Below, piece after piece: positions 21,659 to 28,538 of a stretch of 64,000 bases of DNA. Source of the stretch: Micromonospora lutea (GTDB taxonomy: Bacteria; Actinomycetota; Actinomycetes; Mycobacteriales; Micromonosporaceae). A program made the position numbers and the translations under genes. The first letter of the stretch is position 1. Each line of letters begins with the position of its first letter. The notes beneath the pieces are model-generated. The model ran no database searches. It had not been told where the DNA came from and saw only the letters and a program-made list of their open reading frames with translations. The stretch covers positions 248,001-312,000 of the forward strand of contig NZ_BOPB01000002.1 of the NCBI RefSeq assembly GCF_016863535.1. Direction: 5' to 3'.

Positions 21659-21679
21659 CTTTCGCTTAGCTCGCTTGTC
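21654..21679 (+). promoter_or_regulatory. Conserved upstream element, copy 1 (upstream of truncated paralog)
   Basis: A 26-bp element containing the direct repeat TTAGCT-TTCGC-TTAGCT matches 23 of 26 bases with the element at 24099. Both copies lie exactly 59 bp before a start codon. It is probably a promoter or operator shared by two paralogous genes. Confidence 0.55.
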
Positions 21680-21712
21680 CGGGCGGTCGAGTCTCCGGCA
21701 GCATGTCTGCAC

Positions 21713-21811
21713 GTGACCGACGGAGTCGACGGCCCCGTCGGCCAGACACCGGCTCAGTGTTCCGCGCTGCGTCGTTGGCTGGCCGGCGGGGCCGTGGCCA
21801 CCCTCGCCACG
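21713..21811 (+). pseudogene. Truncated 5' remnant of an expansin-like gene
   Basis: From GTG 21713 the first 32 codons align without gaps to the start of the expansin-like gene at 24158: both read M-x-D, then a matching PA pair, then RWLAGG-[AS]-V-A-x-LA at the membrane segment. The 59 bp before each start also align without gaps. Similarity ends near 21811 and the frame then runs out through a terminator hairpin, with no catalytic or binding domain. The sequence is therefore a decayed paralog or the leftover of a recombination event. Confidence 0.6.
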
Positions 21812-21870
21812 CGTAATCCAGGGGCCTTTCGCAGCACCAGCAGGCTGCGGTACCCGCCGACACGGCCGTC

Positions 21871-21899
21871 GGGCCCGCGCCGGTCTTCGGCGCGGGCCC
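21871..21899. terminator. Strong hairpin, 12-bp perfect stem
   Basis: GGGCCCGCGCCG and its exact complement CGGCGCGGGCCC flank a 5-nt loop. The hairpin lies 15 bp downstream of the S15 peptidase stop on the minus strand, so it is most likely the terminator of that gene and could also stop rightward transcription from the MOSC side. Confidence 0.8.
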
Positions 21900-21913
21900 T
21901 CAGGGTGAGAAGG

Positions 21914-23812
21914 TCAGCAGGCTCCTAGGTCAACCCAGACGCCGTACTGACCGGTGGTGCCCGGCTCCTGGTTCTGCGTCCACCACTGGGCACGCCAGCG
22001 GTGGCCGTTGTGCGACACCACGTCGTTGGTGTTGTAGATGGCCGTGGGGCTCCACGCCGGGTCCGTGCACACCGGGGCCGGCGCGACGGTCAGCGGCAGG
22101 ACCGCCCGGCTGGTCCCGAGCGCCACCGTCACCTGGCCCGCCAGCGGATCCGAGTGGACGAAGGCGTTCAGGTTGCCGGTGAGAACGAGGCCGATCTGAC
22201 TGCCGGCGGGGAAGACGTAGTCCTTGGGCTCCAGCAGGACGGTGCCGGTGGCCGGCTGCCCCGGAGTCAGGGGAGTGCCGGTGGTCAGCGACAGGCGGTT
22301 CTTGGCATCGAGCGAGCCGCGTGCCACCACACGGGTGACCGATCCGCCGGTGTAGTGCACGAGCAGCGCCGTGAGCGGGGTGCTCGTGGTGGCCGAGGTG
22401 AACGCCACCTCGATCCGGGCGGCGCCGGAGAGCCGGCTCGCCGAGGTGAGGGTCGGCCCGAGGTACGCCAGCCGGTAGCTCTGCACGGTGCCGGGGCTCG
22501 CCAGCATCGTCGACTCCGCCACCGCACCGGAGCTGGTGAACTGCTGGCTGCCCGTACCCGCGCTGGTGGTCAGGCTGCCGGCGCCCCCGTTGCCGGCCGG
22601 GCCCAGGTACAGCGAAGTGTCCGTGGTGCTGGCCGGCGGCCACACGGTCTCGGTCACCCGGGTGCCGTCCGGTCGCGCGATGGTGGCCTGCGGCTCGTCC
22701 ATCACACCGTTGGCGATGCCGTACAGCCAGTGGTCCATCCACCGGCCGACCGGATCCTTGGACTCGTTGCCGAACGGGTCGACGTGCTCCCCGTCGTGCA
22801 GGTACACCTTGCGCGGCACGTCGTGCGCGACCAACTCGTCCCAGTAGCGACCCCACTGGGTGGTCTTGACGTTGTCGTCACGCTGCCCGTGTACGAGGAA
22901 CACCGATGCCTGGACCTGGTCCACGTCGTCGCGGTAGTTGCGCGCCGCGAAGAACGGGCTGTAGTCCCACTCGGCCAACGTCTCCCCGTCACCGATGGCC
23001 TGGTACTGCGCCGTGCAGTTCACCAGGGACTGGGCGTTGGCCCGGCGGGAGGTGAACCCCTCCATGTACCGGACGCTCCAGCTGCGATACCCGATGCCCT
23101 GGGCCCGGGTGTAGTCGTACCAGCTGGAGATGGCGCCGACCGGCACGATCGTCTTGAGCCCGTCGATGCCCGTCTCGGCCAACTGGATGGCCAGCGTGCC
23201 GTCGTACGAGACCCCGTACATGCCCACGTTGCCGGTGCTCCACGACGCGACCGCGGCGGTGCCGTTCGCGTACGTTGCGGTGGTGCGGCCATTGAGCCAG
23301 TCGACGACGGCGGCCACGCTCCGCTCGTCCGACTCGCCACCGACCGACAGGCACCCGTCGGACGTGCCGGTGCCGGCGATCTCCACCTCCAGCACCGCGT
23401 AGCCTCGCGGCACGAAGTACTCGTCCAACCAGCCGCCCCAGTGGGTGTCCGGGTCACCGATCGGGTCGATCACCGTGCTGCGGCGGGCCCCCGGGCTCTG
23501 GACCGTCCAGTACGGACTCGCCTTGACGATCGATGCGACCTGTAGGCCGGTGGCCGTCTCGGCCGGCCGGATCAGCTGGACGGTGATGGTGTCGAGCTGG
23601 CCGTCACCGTCGCTGTCCATGTCCGACTCGACATGCACGGTCTCGTTGATCGCGCTGGCCAGCGAGAAGACCGGCTGGGTGGCGCCGTCCTCGACAACGA
23701 TCCCGGGTGGGGCCGCCGCCGCCTGACCGGGTGCGAAGAACGCGCCCGCCGAGGCTGCCAGTACCGCGGCGAGAACGCCTGCCGACCGCCTTGTTCGTGC
23801 GTGTGCAGACAA
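21914..23812 (-). CDS. Secreted S15-family (X-Pro dipeptidyl-peptidase / CocE-like) hydrolase with C-terminal carbohydrate-binding module
   Basis: A 632-residue secreted serine hydrolase. A signal peptide occupies residues 1-34 (twin-Arg-poor, hydrophobic, ending AAAA). The alpha/beta-hydrolase core carries the nucleophile Ser202 in YGVSYDG, a candidate acid in HGQRDDNV and His in HDGEHVDP. A C-terminal beta-sandwich typical of Xaa-Pro dipeptidyl-peptidase/CocE proteins follows. The last 50 residues (WSPTAIYNTNDVVSHNGHRW, then Trp-rich, ending in Cys) look like a chitin/cellulose-binding module of the CBM5/12 type. Such proteins cleave prolyl dipeptides or esters outside the cell. It is monocistronic, with a terminator just downstream. 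Confidence 0.9.
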   Translation of the reverse strand: MSAHARTRRSAGVLAAVLAASAGAFFAPGQAAAAPPGIVVEDGATQPVFSLASAINETVHVESDMDSDGDGQLDTITVQLIRPAETATGLQVASIVKASPYWTVQSPGARRSTVIDPIGDPDTHWGGWLDEYFVPRGYAVLEVEIAGTGTSDGCLSVGGESDERSVAAVVDWLNGRTTATYANGTAAVASWSTGNVGMYGVSYDGTLAIQLAETGIDGLKTIVPVGAISSWYDYTRAQGIGYRSWSVRYMEGFTSRRANAQSLVNCTAQYQAIGDGETLAEWDYSPFFAARNYRDDVDQVQASVFLVHGQRDDNVKTTQWGRYWDELVAHDVPRKVYLHDGEHVDPFGNESKDPVGRWMDHWLYGIANGVMDEPQATIARPDGTRVTETVWPPASTTDTSLYLGPAGNGGAGSLTTSAGTGSQQFTSSGAVAESTMLASPGTVQSYRLAYLGPTLTSASRLSGAARIEVAFTSATTSTPLTALLVHYTGGSVTRVVARGSLDAKNRLSLTTGTPLTPGQPATGTVLLEPKDYVFPAGSQIGLVLTGNLNAFVHSDPLAGQVTVALGTSRAVLPLTVAPAPVCTDPAWSPTAIYNTNDVVSHNGHRWRAQWWTQNQEPGTTGQYGVWVDLGAC

Positions 23813-23854
23813 TGATCATCCTTCGGTCATGTGCCACCCACGCCCTTACCCCCG

Positions 23855-23895
23855 CGTGGATGGCATTCCTGTCGATTACGGAATGCGCATCCACG
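23855..23895. promoter_or_regulatory. Interrupted inverted repeat upstream of the S15 peptidase
   Basis: Arms CGTGGATG (23855-23862) and CATCCACG (23888-23895) enclose a second pair ATTCC (23865-23869) and GGAAT (23880-23884). It lies 43 bp before the peptidase ATG, so it could be an operator or a structured 5' leader. Confidence 0.5.
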
Positions 23896-24098
23896 GACAC
23901 CGTGTCAGGGATGCGGTCCGCCGAGAACCCGTTTGTGATCAGTGTCCAATTCGGAGTTTGGCCCTTCCGGCGGGCGCACCGGCATGGTTCGCTGTGGGAA
24001 CTGCGGGTGGGTGTTGCCCAGGCTTAGAGCGACCGGCAATAGGGCTGGCGGGGCTGCGGCGCGCCATGGCACTTCGGCTGGCGGCGCTGTCGGTCGCT

Positions 24099-24124
24099 CC
24101 TAGTTTTCGGTTAGCTCGCTTGTC
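24099..24124 (+). promoter_or_regulatory. Conserved upstream element, copy 2 (upstream of expansin-like gene)
   Basis: The 26-bp partner of the element at 21654, sharing TCG-x-TTAGCTCGCTTGTC and the same 59-bp distance to the start codon. The block CCGGCAGCAT downstream is also identical in both copies. Confidence 0.55.
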
Positions 24125-24157
24125 GGCGAGCCCGTCGGTCCGGCAGCATCGGTCGTC

Positions 24158-25150
24158 ATGATCGACGCCACCGCCGCGGACGAGCCCGGGATGCCTGCGT
24201 CCCGTCCTGGCCTGGGCCGCTGGCTCGCCGGTGGGAGCGTCGCCGCGCTCGCCGTACTCCTCGGGGTCACCTTCGCGGTGCGCTCGGGCACCGCGCCCGC
24301 CTGTGCCGCGCTCCCCGCCGTTGGCGGGCTGCTGGCGCCGCCGGCCGCCGGGCCCGAGTACAAGGGCAAGGCGACCTTCTACGACTCGCGTGGGGCCGGC
24401 GGGAACTGCTCGTACCCGGCGGCCCCCGCCGACCGGCTCTATGTGGCGCTCGGCACCGACGAGTACGCCGCCGGTGCGGCCTGCGGGGGATACCTGGACG
24501 TCACCGGGCCCAGAGGCAGCGTCCGGGTGCTGGTCATGGACCGGTGCCCCGAGTGCGCGCCCGGTCACCTCGACCTGTCCCGGGAGGCTTTCGCCCGCAT
24601 CGCCGACCCGGTGCAGGGCATCGTCAAGGTCAGCTACCGGCTGGTCGCCGATCCGCCGCTGTCCGGCCCGCTCACCTTCCGGATCAAGGAGGGCGCGTCG
24701 CAGTGGTGGTTCGCGGTGTTGGTCGCCGGCCACGGCAACCCGCTGCGCTCGGTCGAGGTGCGGCAGGGCAGTTCGGGCCAGTGGCGGGCGGCCGCTCGGG
24801 AGAGCTACAACTACTGGTTGATCGACTCCGGCGCCGGACCCGGCCCGTACCAGATCCGGGTCACCGACACCCGGGGTCACCGGGTCACCGCGACCGGCAT
24901 CCGGATGGCACCCGGCCAGGTGCAGCGCAGCTCCGTCCGGATGTACGGGGGCAGCTCAAGCGGCTCGGTCACGTCCACCGGAACCCCGTCGGCGCGTGCG
25001 AAACCGTCGGCGAGCGCGTCGCCCCGTGCCTCGGCCCGGCCGACGCCGTCGGCCGCGGTGACGATCGACGCGACCGCGTCGGTCGCGCCGACCGCCGCCG
25101 AGGCGTTCGCAGCCGCGCCGCTCGCCGAGCCGTCGCCCCGCTGTAGCTGA
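24158..25150 (+). CDS. Expansin-like secreted protein (double-psi beta-barrel plus CBM63-like domain)
   Basis: A 330-residue protein with a short tail, a membrane/signal segment at about 21-45, and a mature part beginning YKGKATFYDS. The first domain (about 68-165) is an RlpA-like double-psi barrel with the conserved VMDRCPEC and GHLDLSREAF; the Asp of HLDLS corresponds to the essential acid of bacterial expansins. The second domain (about 166-265) contains the aromatic WW and YNYW residues expected of a cellulose-binding expansin C-domain. A Ser/Pro/Ala-rich tail follows. Bacterial expansins loosen plant or bacterial wall glycans without hydrolysis. Its upstream region is shared with the truncated copy at 21713. 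Confidence 0.88.
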   Translation: MIDATAADEPGMPASRPGLGRWLAGGSVAALAVLLGVTFAVRSGTAPACAALPAVGGLLAPPAAGPEYKGKATFYDSRGAGGNCSYPAAPADRLYVALGTDEYAAGAACGGYLDVTGPRGSVRVLVMDRCPECAPGHLDLSREAFARIADPVQGIVKVSYRLVADPPLSGPLTFRIKEGASQWWFAVLVAGHGNPLRSVEVRQGSSGQWRAAARESYNYWLIDSGAGPGPYQIRVTDTRGHRVTATGIRMAPGQVQRSSVRMYGGSSSGSVTSTGTPSARAKPSASASPRASARPTPSAAVTIDATASVAPTAAEAFAAAPLAEPSPRCS

Positions 25151-25238
25151 CCGAGCCTCGACCGGTCGGCGGCTGACCGAGCCTCGACTGGCCGTCGGCT
25201 GACCGAGCCCGCTGCGGCTGGCCGAACCTCGGCCGCTA
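25146..25238 (+). repeat. Imperfect tandem repeat downstream of the expansin-like gene
   Basis: Three to four units of about 25 bp built on GGCTGACCGAGCCTCGAC start within the last codons of the expansin-like gene and end before the GNAT gene. The units decay in order (CTGACCGAGCC, then CTGGCCGAACC). No hairpin dominates. Confidence 0.6.
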
Positions 25239-25260
25239 CCGGAGCGGCCGTCGGGGCTGG

Positions 25261-25803
25261 TCAGCCGGGCCGGTGCCCGCTCAGGCCGAGCCACATCAGG
25301 ATCTCGTCCCGGTCGTCACCGGGGGCCACGCGCAGCGCTCCGGGCCAGCGGCCCACCTCCCGGTACCCGAGCCGCCGGTAGAACCGGTCGAGCCCGAGCC
25401 CATCGCGTACGGTCACGTGCAGCGCGGCCAGCCCGAGGCGGTGGGCCACCCGCTCGGCCTCGCGCATCAGCGCCTCGCCGATGCCACGCCCCTGTGTGTC
25501 GGGATGCACCATGACCCGGGTGAGCACCCGTAGGTGCGGCTTCAGGTGGAACCGGGGATCGGTGAAGATCGCCATGGCGACCAGCCGATCGTCGTCGTAG
25601 CCCAGCAGTAGCCGGTCCGGGCCGTCGGCGATGCCGGCCAGCGTCGGGTCGGCGATGGTACGGACCTCGTCGGCGGTGACCGGTGCCACGAAGCCGACCG
25701 CGCCACCGGCGTTCGTCACGTCGACCCAGAGCGCGACGATCCGTTCGCGCAGCTCATCGGTCAGTTCCGGGTCGAGGACGAAGCGCAGACTCACACCCGT
25801 CAT
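25261..25803 (-). CDS. GNAT-family N-acetyltransferase
   Basis: A 180-residue acetyl-CoA-dependent transferase. The CoA pyrophosphate-binding motif is VMVHPDTQGRGIGEALM (motif A, Q-G-x-G-I-G), followed by ALHVTVRDGLGLDRFYRRLGY (motif B), the hallmark C-terminal half of GNAT enzymes. The N-terminus FVLDPELTDELRERIVALW is the usual alpha-1 start. It is transcribed leftwards, away from tRNA-Leu, and is not in an operon. The substrate is not predictable. Confidence 0.92.
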   Translation of the reverse strand: MTGVSLRFVLDPELTDELRERIVALWVDVTNAGGAVGFVAPVTADEVRTIADPTLAGIADGPDRLLLGYDDDRLVAMAIFTDPRFHLKPHLRVLTRVMVHPDTQGRGIGEALMREAERVAHRLGLAALHVTVRDGLGLDRFYRRLGYREVGRWPGALRVAPGDDRDEILMWLGLSGHRPG

Positions 25804-25886
25804 CCTGACCTGCCGGGCGTGCTCGCCGCCCGTGATGGTGACGAGCCCGACAGCGCTTCGATCCGCGCCGGATGGGAACCGTTTGC

Positions 25887-25972
25887 TGGTGCGGGAGGGG
25901 GGACTTGAACCCCCACGCCCTTTCGGACAATAGGACCTAAACCTATCGCGTCTGCCGTTCCGCCACTCCCGC
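25887..25972 (-). tRNA. tRNA-Leu (anticodon UAG)
   Basis: Read on the minus strand it has acceptor stem GCGGGAG/CTCCCGC, a GGTTTAGGTCC anticodon arm with UAG, a long variable arm as required for a leucine tRNA, a TTCAAGT T-loop and an encoded CCA end. Confidence 0.96.
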
Positions 25973-26025
25973 TGGCCTGAGTGATTCTAGAGCGACCCCT
26001 GGCCGTGTCGAGCCCGGCCTCGCTC

Positions 26026-26502
26026 TCAGTCCAGGCCGAGGTCGCGGCGCAGCTTGGCGACGTGACCGGTGGCCTTGACGTTGTAGAGCGCCCGTTCGAT
26101 CCGGCCCTCCTCGTCGATGACGAAGGTGGAGCGGATCACCCCGGTGACGGTACGGCCGTACATCTGCTTCTCGCCGTACGCGCCGTAGGCGGTCAGCACC
26201 GCCTTGTCGGTGTCGGCGACCAGCGGAAAGGTGATCGCGTCCCGCTCGCGGAACTTCGCCAGCTTCTCCGGCTTGTCAGGCGAGATGCCCACCACCTCGT
26301 ATCCGGCGGCCTGCAACGAGGCCAACGAGTCGCGGAAGTCGCAGGCCTGCTTGGTGCAGCCGGGCGTCATCGCGGCGGGGTAGGCGTACAGGACGACCTT
26401 GCGGCCGCGCAGGTCGGCCAGGGCGAGCTGCCCGCCGTCATCGGTGGGCAGGCTGAACCCGGGTGCCGGGTCACCGGGGGATAGGCGAGCGGGTGCGGTC
26501 AT
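26026..26502 (-). CDS. bcp: Thioredoxin-dependent peroxiredoxin (BCP/PrxQ type)
   Basis: A 158-residue cytosolic peroxidase that reduces hydrogen and organic peroxides with thioredoxin as donor. The peroxidatic Cys49 lies in PAAMTPGCT and the likely resolving Cys54 follows in the same helix (KQAC), the PrxQ arrangement. The usual TxxC threonine is present, and R106-like position VIRSTFVID carries the active-site Arg. Length is normal for the family. It stands alone between tRNA-Leu and the divergent nickel/cobalt transporter. Confidence 0.95.
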   Translation of the reverse strand: MTAPARLSPGDPAPGFSLPTDDGGQLALADLRGRKVVLYAYPAAMTPGCTKQACDFRDSLASLQAAGYEVVGISPDKPEKLAKFRERDAITFPLVADTDKAVLTAYGAYGEKQMYGRTVTGVIRSTFVIDEEGRIERALYNVKATGHVAKLRRDLGLD

Positions 26503-26570
26503 GGCACGACCCTACCGCCGCGCGGCGTCGACCCAGCCGGCACGGCCCGGCGTACGGAGCCATGACGCTG

Positions 26571-26610
26571 TTGCAAGCTCTTGGCAACAGCGTGGTACGG
26601 GAAATAGGCT
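26571..26610 (+). promoter_or_regulatory. Nur-type operator over the nikMNQO promoter
   Basis: TTGCAA-GCTCT-TGGCAA (26571-26587) matches the tTGCaa-N5-ttGCAA pattern known for the Streptomyces nickel-uptake repressor Nur. The dyad extends outward as ACGCTG...CAGCGT. A plausible promoter overlaps it: TTGGCA at 26581-26586 and TAGGCT at 26605-26610 with an 18-bp spacer. Binding of Ni-Nur here would block the -35 region. Confidence 0.7.
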
Positions 26611-26669
26611 CACTCTGCCGGCGGGCACGGGCCCGTCGACACGTGGGAGGTCACGTGGAAACCCTGGCG

Positions 26670-27371
26670 ATGCACATCTCCAACGGCATCATCAACGGTC
26701 CGGTCGCCGCGGTCTTCGCCGTGATCGCCCTGGCGGCGATGGCGTACTGCGTCAGGCGTGGCCGGCAGGATCTGGACGACCGGCTGGCACCGATGGCCGG
26801 CCTGGTGGCCGCGTTCATCTTCGCCGTACAGATGCTCAACTTTCCGATCTTCACCGCCGGGGTCAGTGGCCACCTGCTCGGCGGCGCGCTCGCCGCCATG
26901 CTGGTCGGGCCCTGGGTCGGCGCGCTCTGCGTCGCGGTGGTACTCGTGGTGCAGGCCCTCGTCTTCGGCGACGGCGGCGTGGCCATGCTCGGGCTCAACA
27001 TCACCAACATGGCCGTCATCGGCCTCGGGGTGGCGTACCTGCTGATCGCGCTGCTGCTCCGGGTGCTGCCGCGCACCCCGGCCGGGTTGGCGATCACCGC
27101 CTTCGTTTCCGCGCTGGTCAGCGTGGTCGTCGCGGCGATGGGCTTCGTGTTGCAGTACCAGCTCGGTGGCACCACCGATCTCGGCGAGAACCTGGCCGGC
27201 CTGGCCGGCACCATGGCCGTGTCCCACCTGTTCATCGGCATCGGCGAAGGGCTGATCACGGCCACCACAGTGGTCACTGTGGCGAAGGTCCGCCCCGACC
27301 TGGTGTACGCGCTGCGCGCCCTGAAACCGGCCGCGCCGGCGACCGTCCCGACCGTCGGAGGTGTCCGGTGA
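26670..27371 (+). CDS. nikM: ECF transporter substrate-binding membrane protein, NikM/CbiM
   Basis: The S-component of a nickel/cobalt importer, 233 residues, about seven membrane segments. In this family the metal is held by the free N-terminal amine, His2 and a later His, which explains choosing ATG 26670: it gives MHISNGIING at the N-terminus. The second ligand His is in GVSGHLLGGALA. An alternative GTG at 26655 has a better-placed GGGAGG but would bury His2 behind five residues (VETLA). It is the first gene of a four-gene unit and overlaps the next gene as GTGA. The operator upstream favours nickel over cobalt. Confidence 0.9.
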   Translation: MHISNGIINGPVAAVFAVIALAAMAYCVRRGRQDLDDRLAPMAGLVAAFIFAVQMLNFPIFTAGVSGHLLGGALAAMLVGPWVGALCVAVVLVVQALVFGDGGVAMLGLNITNMAVIGLGVAYLLIALLLRVLPRTPAGLAITAFVSALVSVVVAAMGFVLQYQLGGTTDLGENLAGLAGTMAVSHLFIGIGEGLITATTVVTVAKVRPDLVYALRALKPAAPATVPTVGGVR

Positions 27372-27754
27372 AGAAGTGGGGCTTCATCGTCGGTGGGCTC
27401 CTCGTCGCCCTGCTCCTGGCCGGTGTGGTCAGCAACTTCGCCTCGTCGCATCCCGACGGGCTGGACTCGTCGCTGCGGGAAGGCTGCACCTTCGACGCCG
27501 ACGACGAGATCACCGGCGGCAGTTGCCCGGCGCAGCAGGAGCGGGAGCACGAGATCGGTGGGCCGCTGGCCGATTACGGGATCGCGGGCCTGGACAACGA
27601 ATTCCTCAGCACCGGGCTCTCCGGTGTGCTGGGCGTACTGCTGACCTTCGCCGTGGCCGGTGGCGCGTTCTGGCTGGTCCGCCGCCGGGACCCGGCGGCG
27701 GAGAACGCGGCCGGGGCCGACCGCGCCGACCCGGCCACCACGAGCAGGGGGTAG
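27368..27754 (+). CDS. nikN: PDGLE-domain protein, NikN/CbiN-like component
   Basis: A 128-residue membrane protein with two membrane segments (about 5-22 and 84-106) and the HPDGLD motif between them, the signature of the PDGLE domain that acts as the small CbiN/NikN-type auxiliary component of nickel/cobalt ECF transporters. The extracytoplasmic loop contains two cysteines (EGCTF and GGSCP) that could form a disulfide. GTG start overlaps the nikM stop. Without the auxiliary subunit this class of importer usually has poor activity. Confidence 0.85.
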   Translation: MKKWGFIVGGLLVALLLAGVVSNFASSHPDGLDSSLREGCTFDADDEITGGSCPAQQEREHEIGGPLADYGIAGLDNEFLSTGLSGVLGVLLTFAVAGGAFWLVRRRDPAAENAAGADRADPATTSRG

Positions 27755-27760
27755 ACCGAG

Positions 27761-28531
27761 GTGGGGGCCGGTCACGCCCACGTGCTGTACCGCGAGACCG
27801 ACTCGCCGGTGCACCGGCTGCCGCCGGAGGTCAAGATCGCGGCGATGGTGGCGTTCACCATCGCCGTGGTCGCCACCCCCCGCGAGGCGCTCTGGGCCTT
27901 CGGCGCGTACGCCCTGCTGGTCGCGGCTGTCGCGGCGCTGGCCCGGGTGACGGCGGGCTGGCTGCTGCTGCGATCGACCATCGAGTTGCCGTTCGTGCTG
28001 TTCGCCGTGGCCCTGCCGTTCATCGGCGCCGGTGAGCGGGTGGACGTGGCCGGCGTGCAGCTGTCGGTCGATGGTCTCTACGGCGCGTGGAACATCGTCG
28101 CCAAGGGCACCCTGGGTGTGTGGGCCTCGCTGCTGCTGGCGGCGACCACCAGCACCCGTGACCTGATCGTCGGGCTGGACCGGCTGCGTTGCCCGCAGAT
28201 CCTCATCCAGATCGCCACCTTCATGTTGCGCTACCTCGACGTGCTGGTCGGGGAGGCCCGGCGGATGCGTCTCGCCCGGATCTCCCGTGGCGACGACCCC
28301 CGTTTCGTATGGCAGTTGCGTGGCTTCGCGGCCGGCATCGGAGCGCTGTTCCTGCGCGCCTTCGAGCGCGGCGAGCGGGTCTATCTGGCGATGCTGTCGC
28401 GCGGCTACACCGGTCGACTGCCGACGGTGTGGCAGGGCAGCGCGGCAGCGACGACGGGGCAGTGGCTGATCGCGGCCACCGTTCCGGTCATGGCCGCCAC
28501 CGTCGCCGCCACGGCCGCCGTCCTGACATGA
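27761..28531 (+). CDS. nikQ: ECF transporter transmembrane component, NikQ/CbiQ
   Basis: The 256-residue T-component couples ATPase to substrate-binding subunit. It opens with a short cytoplasmic region (HRLPPEVKIAAM) and has about five to six membrane segments. The coupling helices contain the two Ala-Arg-Gly-like motifs typical of CbiQ proteins: ARRMRLARISRG near 170 and LAMLSRGYTGR near 210. GTG start 6 bp after nikN. Together with nikM, nikN and nikO it forms a complete importer. Confidence 0.92.
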   Translation: MGAGHAHVLYRETDSPVHRLPPEVKIAAMVAFTIAVVATPREALWAFGAYALLVAAVAALARVTAGWLLLRSTIELPFVLFAVALPFIGAGERVDVAGVQLSVDGLYGAWNIVAKGTLGVWASLLLAATTSTRDLIVGLDRLRCPQILIQIATFMLRYLDVLVGEARRMRLARISRGDDPRFVWQLRGFAAGIGALFLRAFERGERVYLAMLSRGYTGRLPTVWQGSAAATTGQWLIAATVPVMAATVAATAAVLT

Positions 28532-28538
28532 TCGAGGC

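Larger units (their letters stand above)
23813..24157. other. 345-bp divergent intergenic region between S15 peptidase and expansin-like gene
   Basis: No gene is supported here. The region holds the 41-bp interrupted hairpin at 23855-23895 near the peptidase start and the conserved 26-bp element at 24099-24124 before the expansin-like gene. The left 120 bp is noticeably richer in A/T than its neighbours, as expected for promoters. Confidence 0.6.

Noticed and set aside
26503..26669. A cobalamin riboswitch before the nickel/cobalt importer.
   Set aside because: The leader is only about 150 bp and no B12-box-like conserved sequence was seen; the Nur-type dyad explains the site better.
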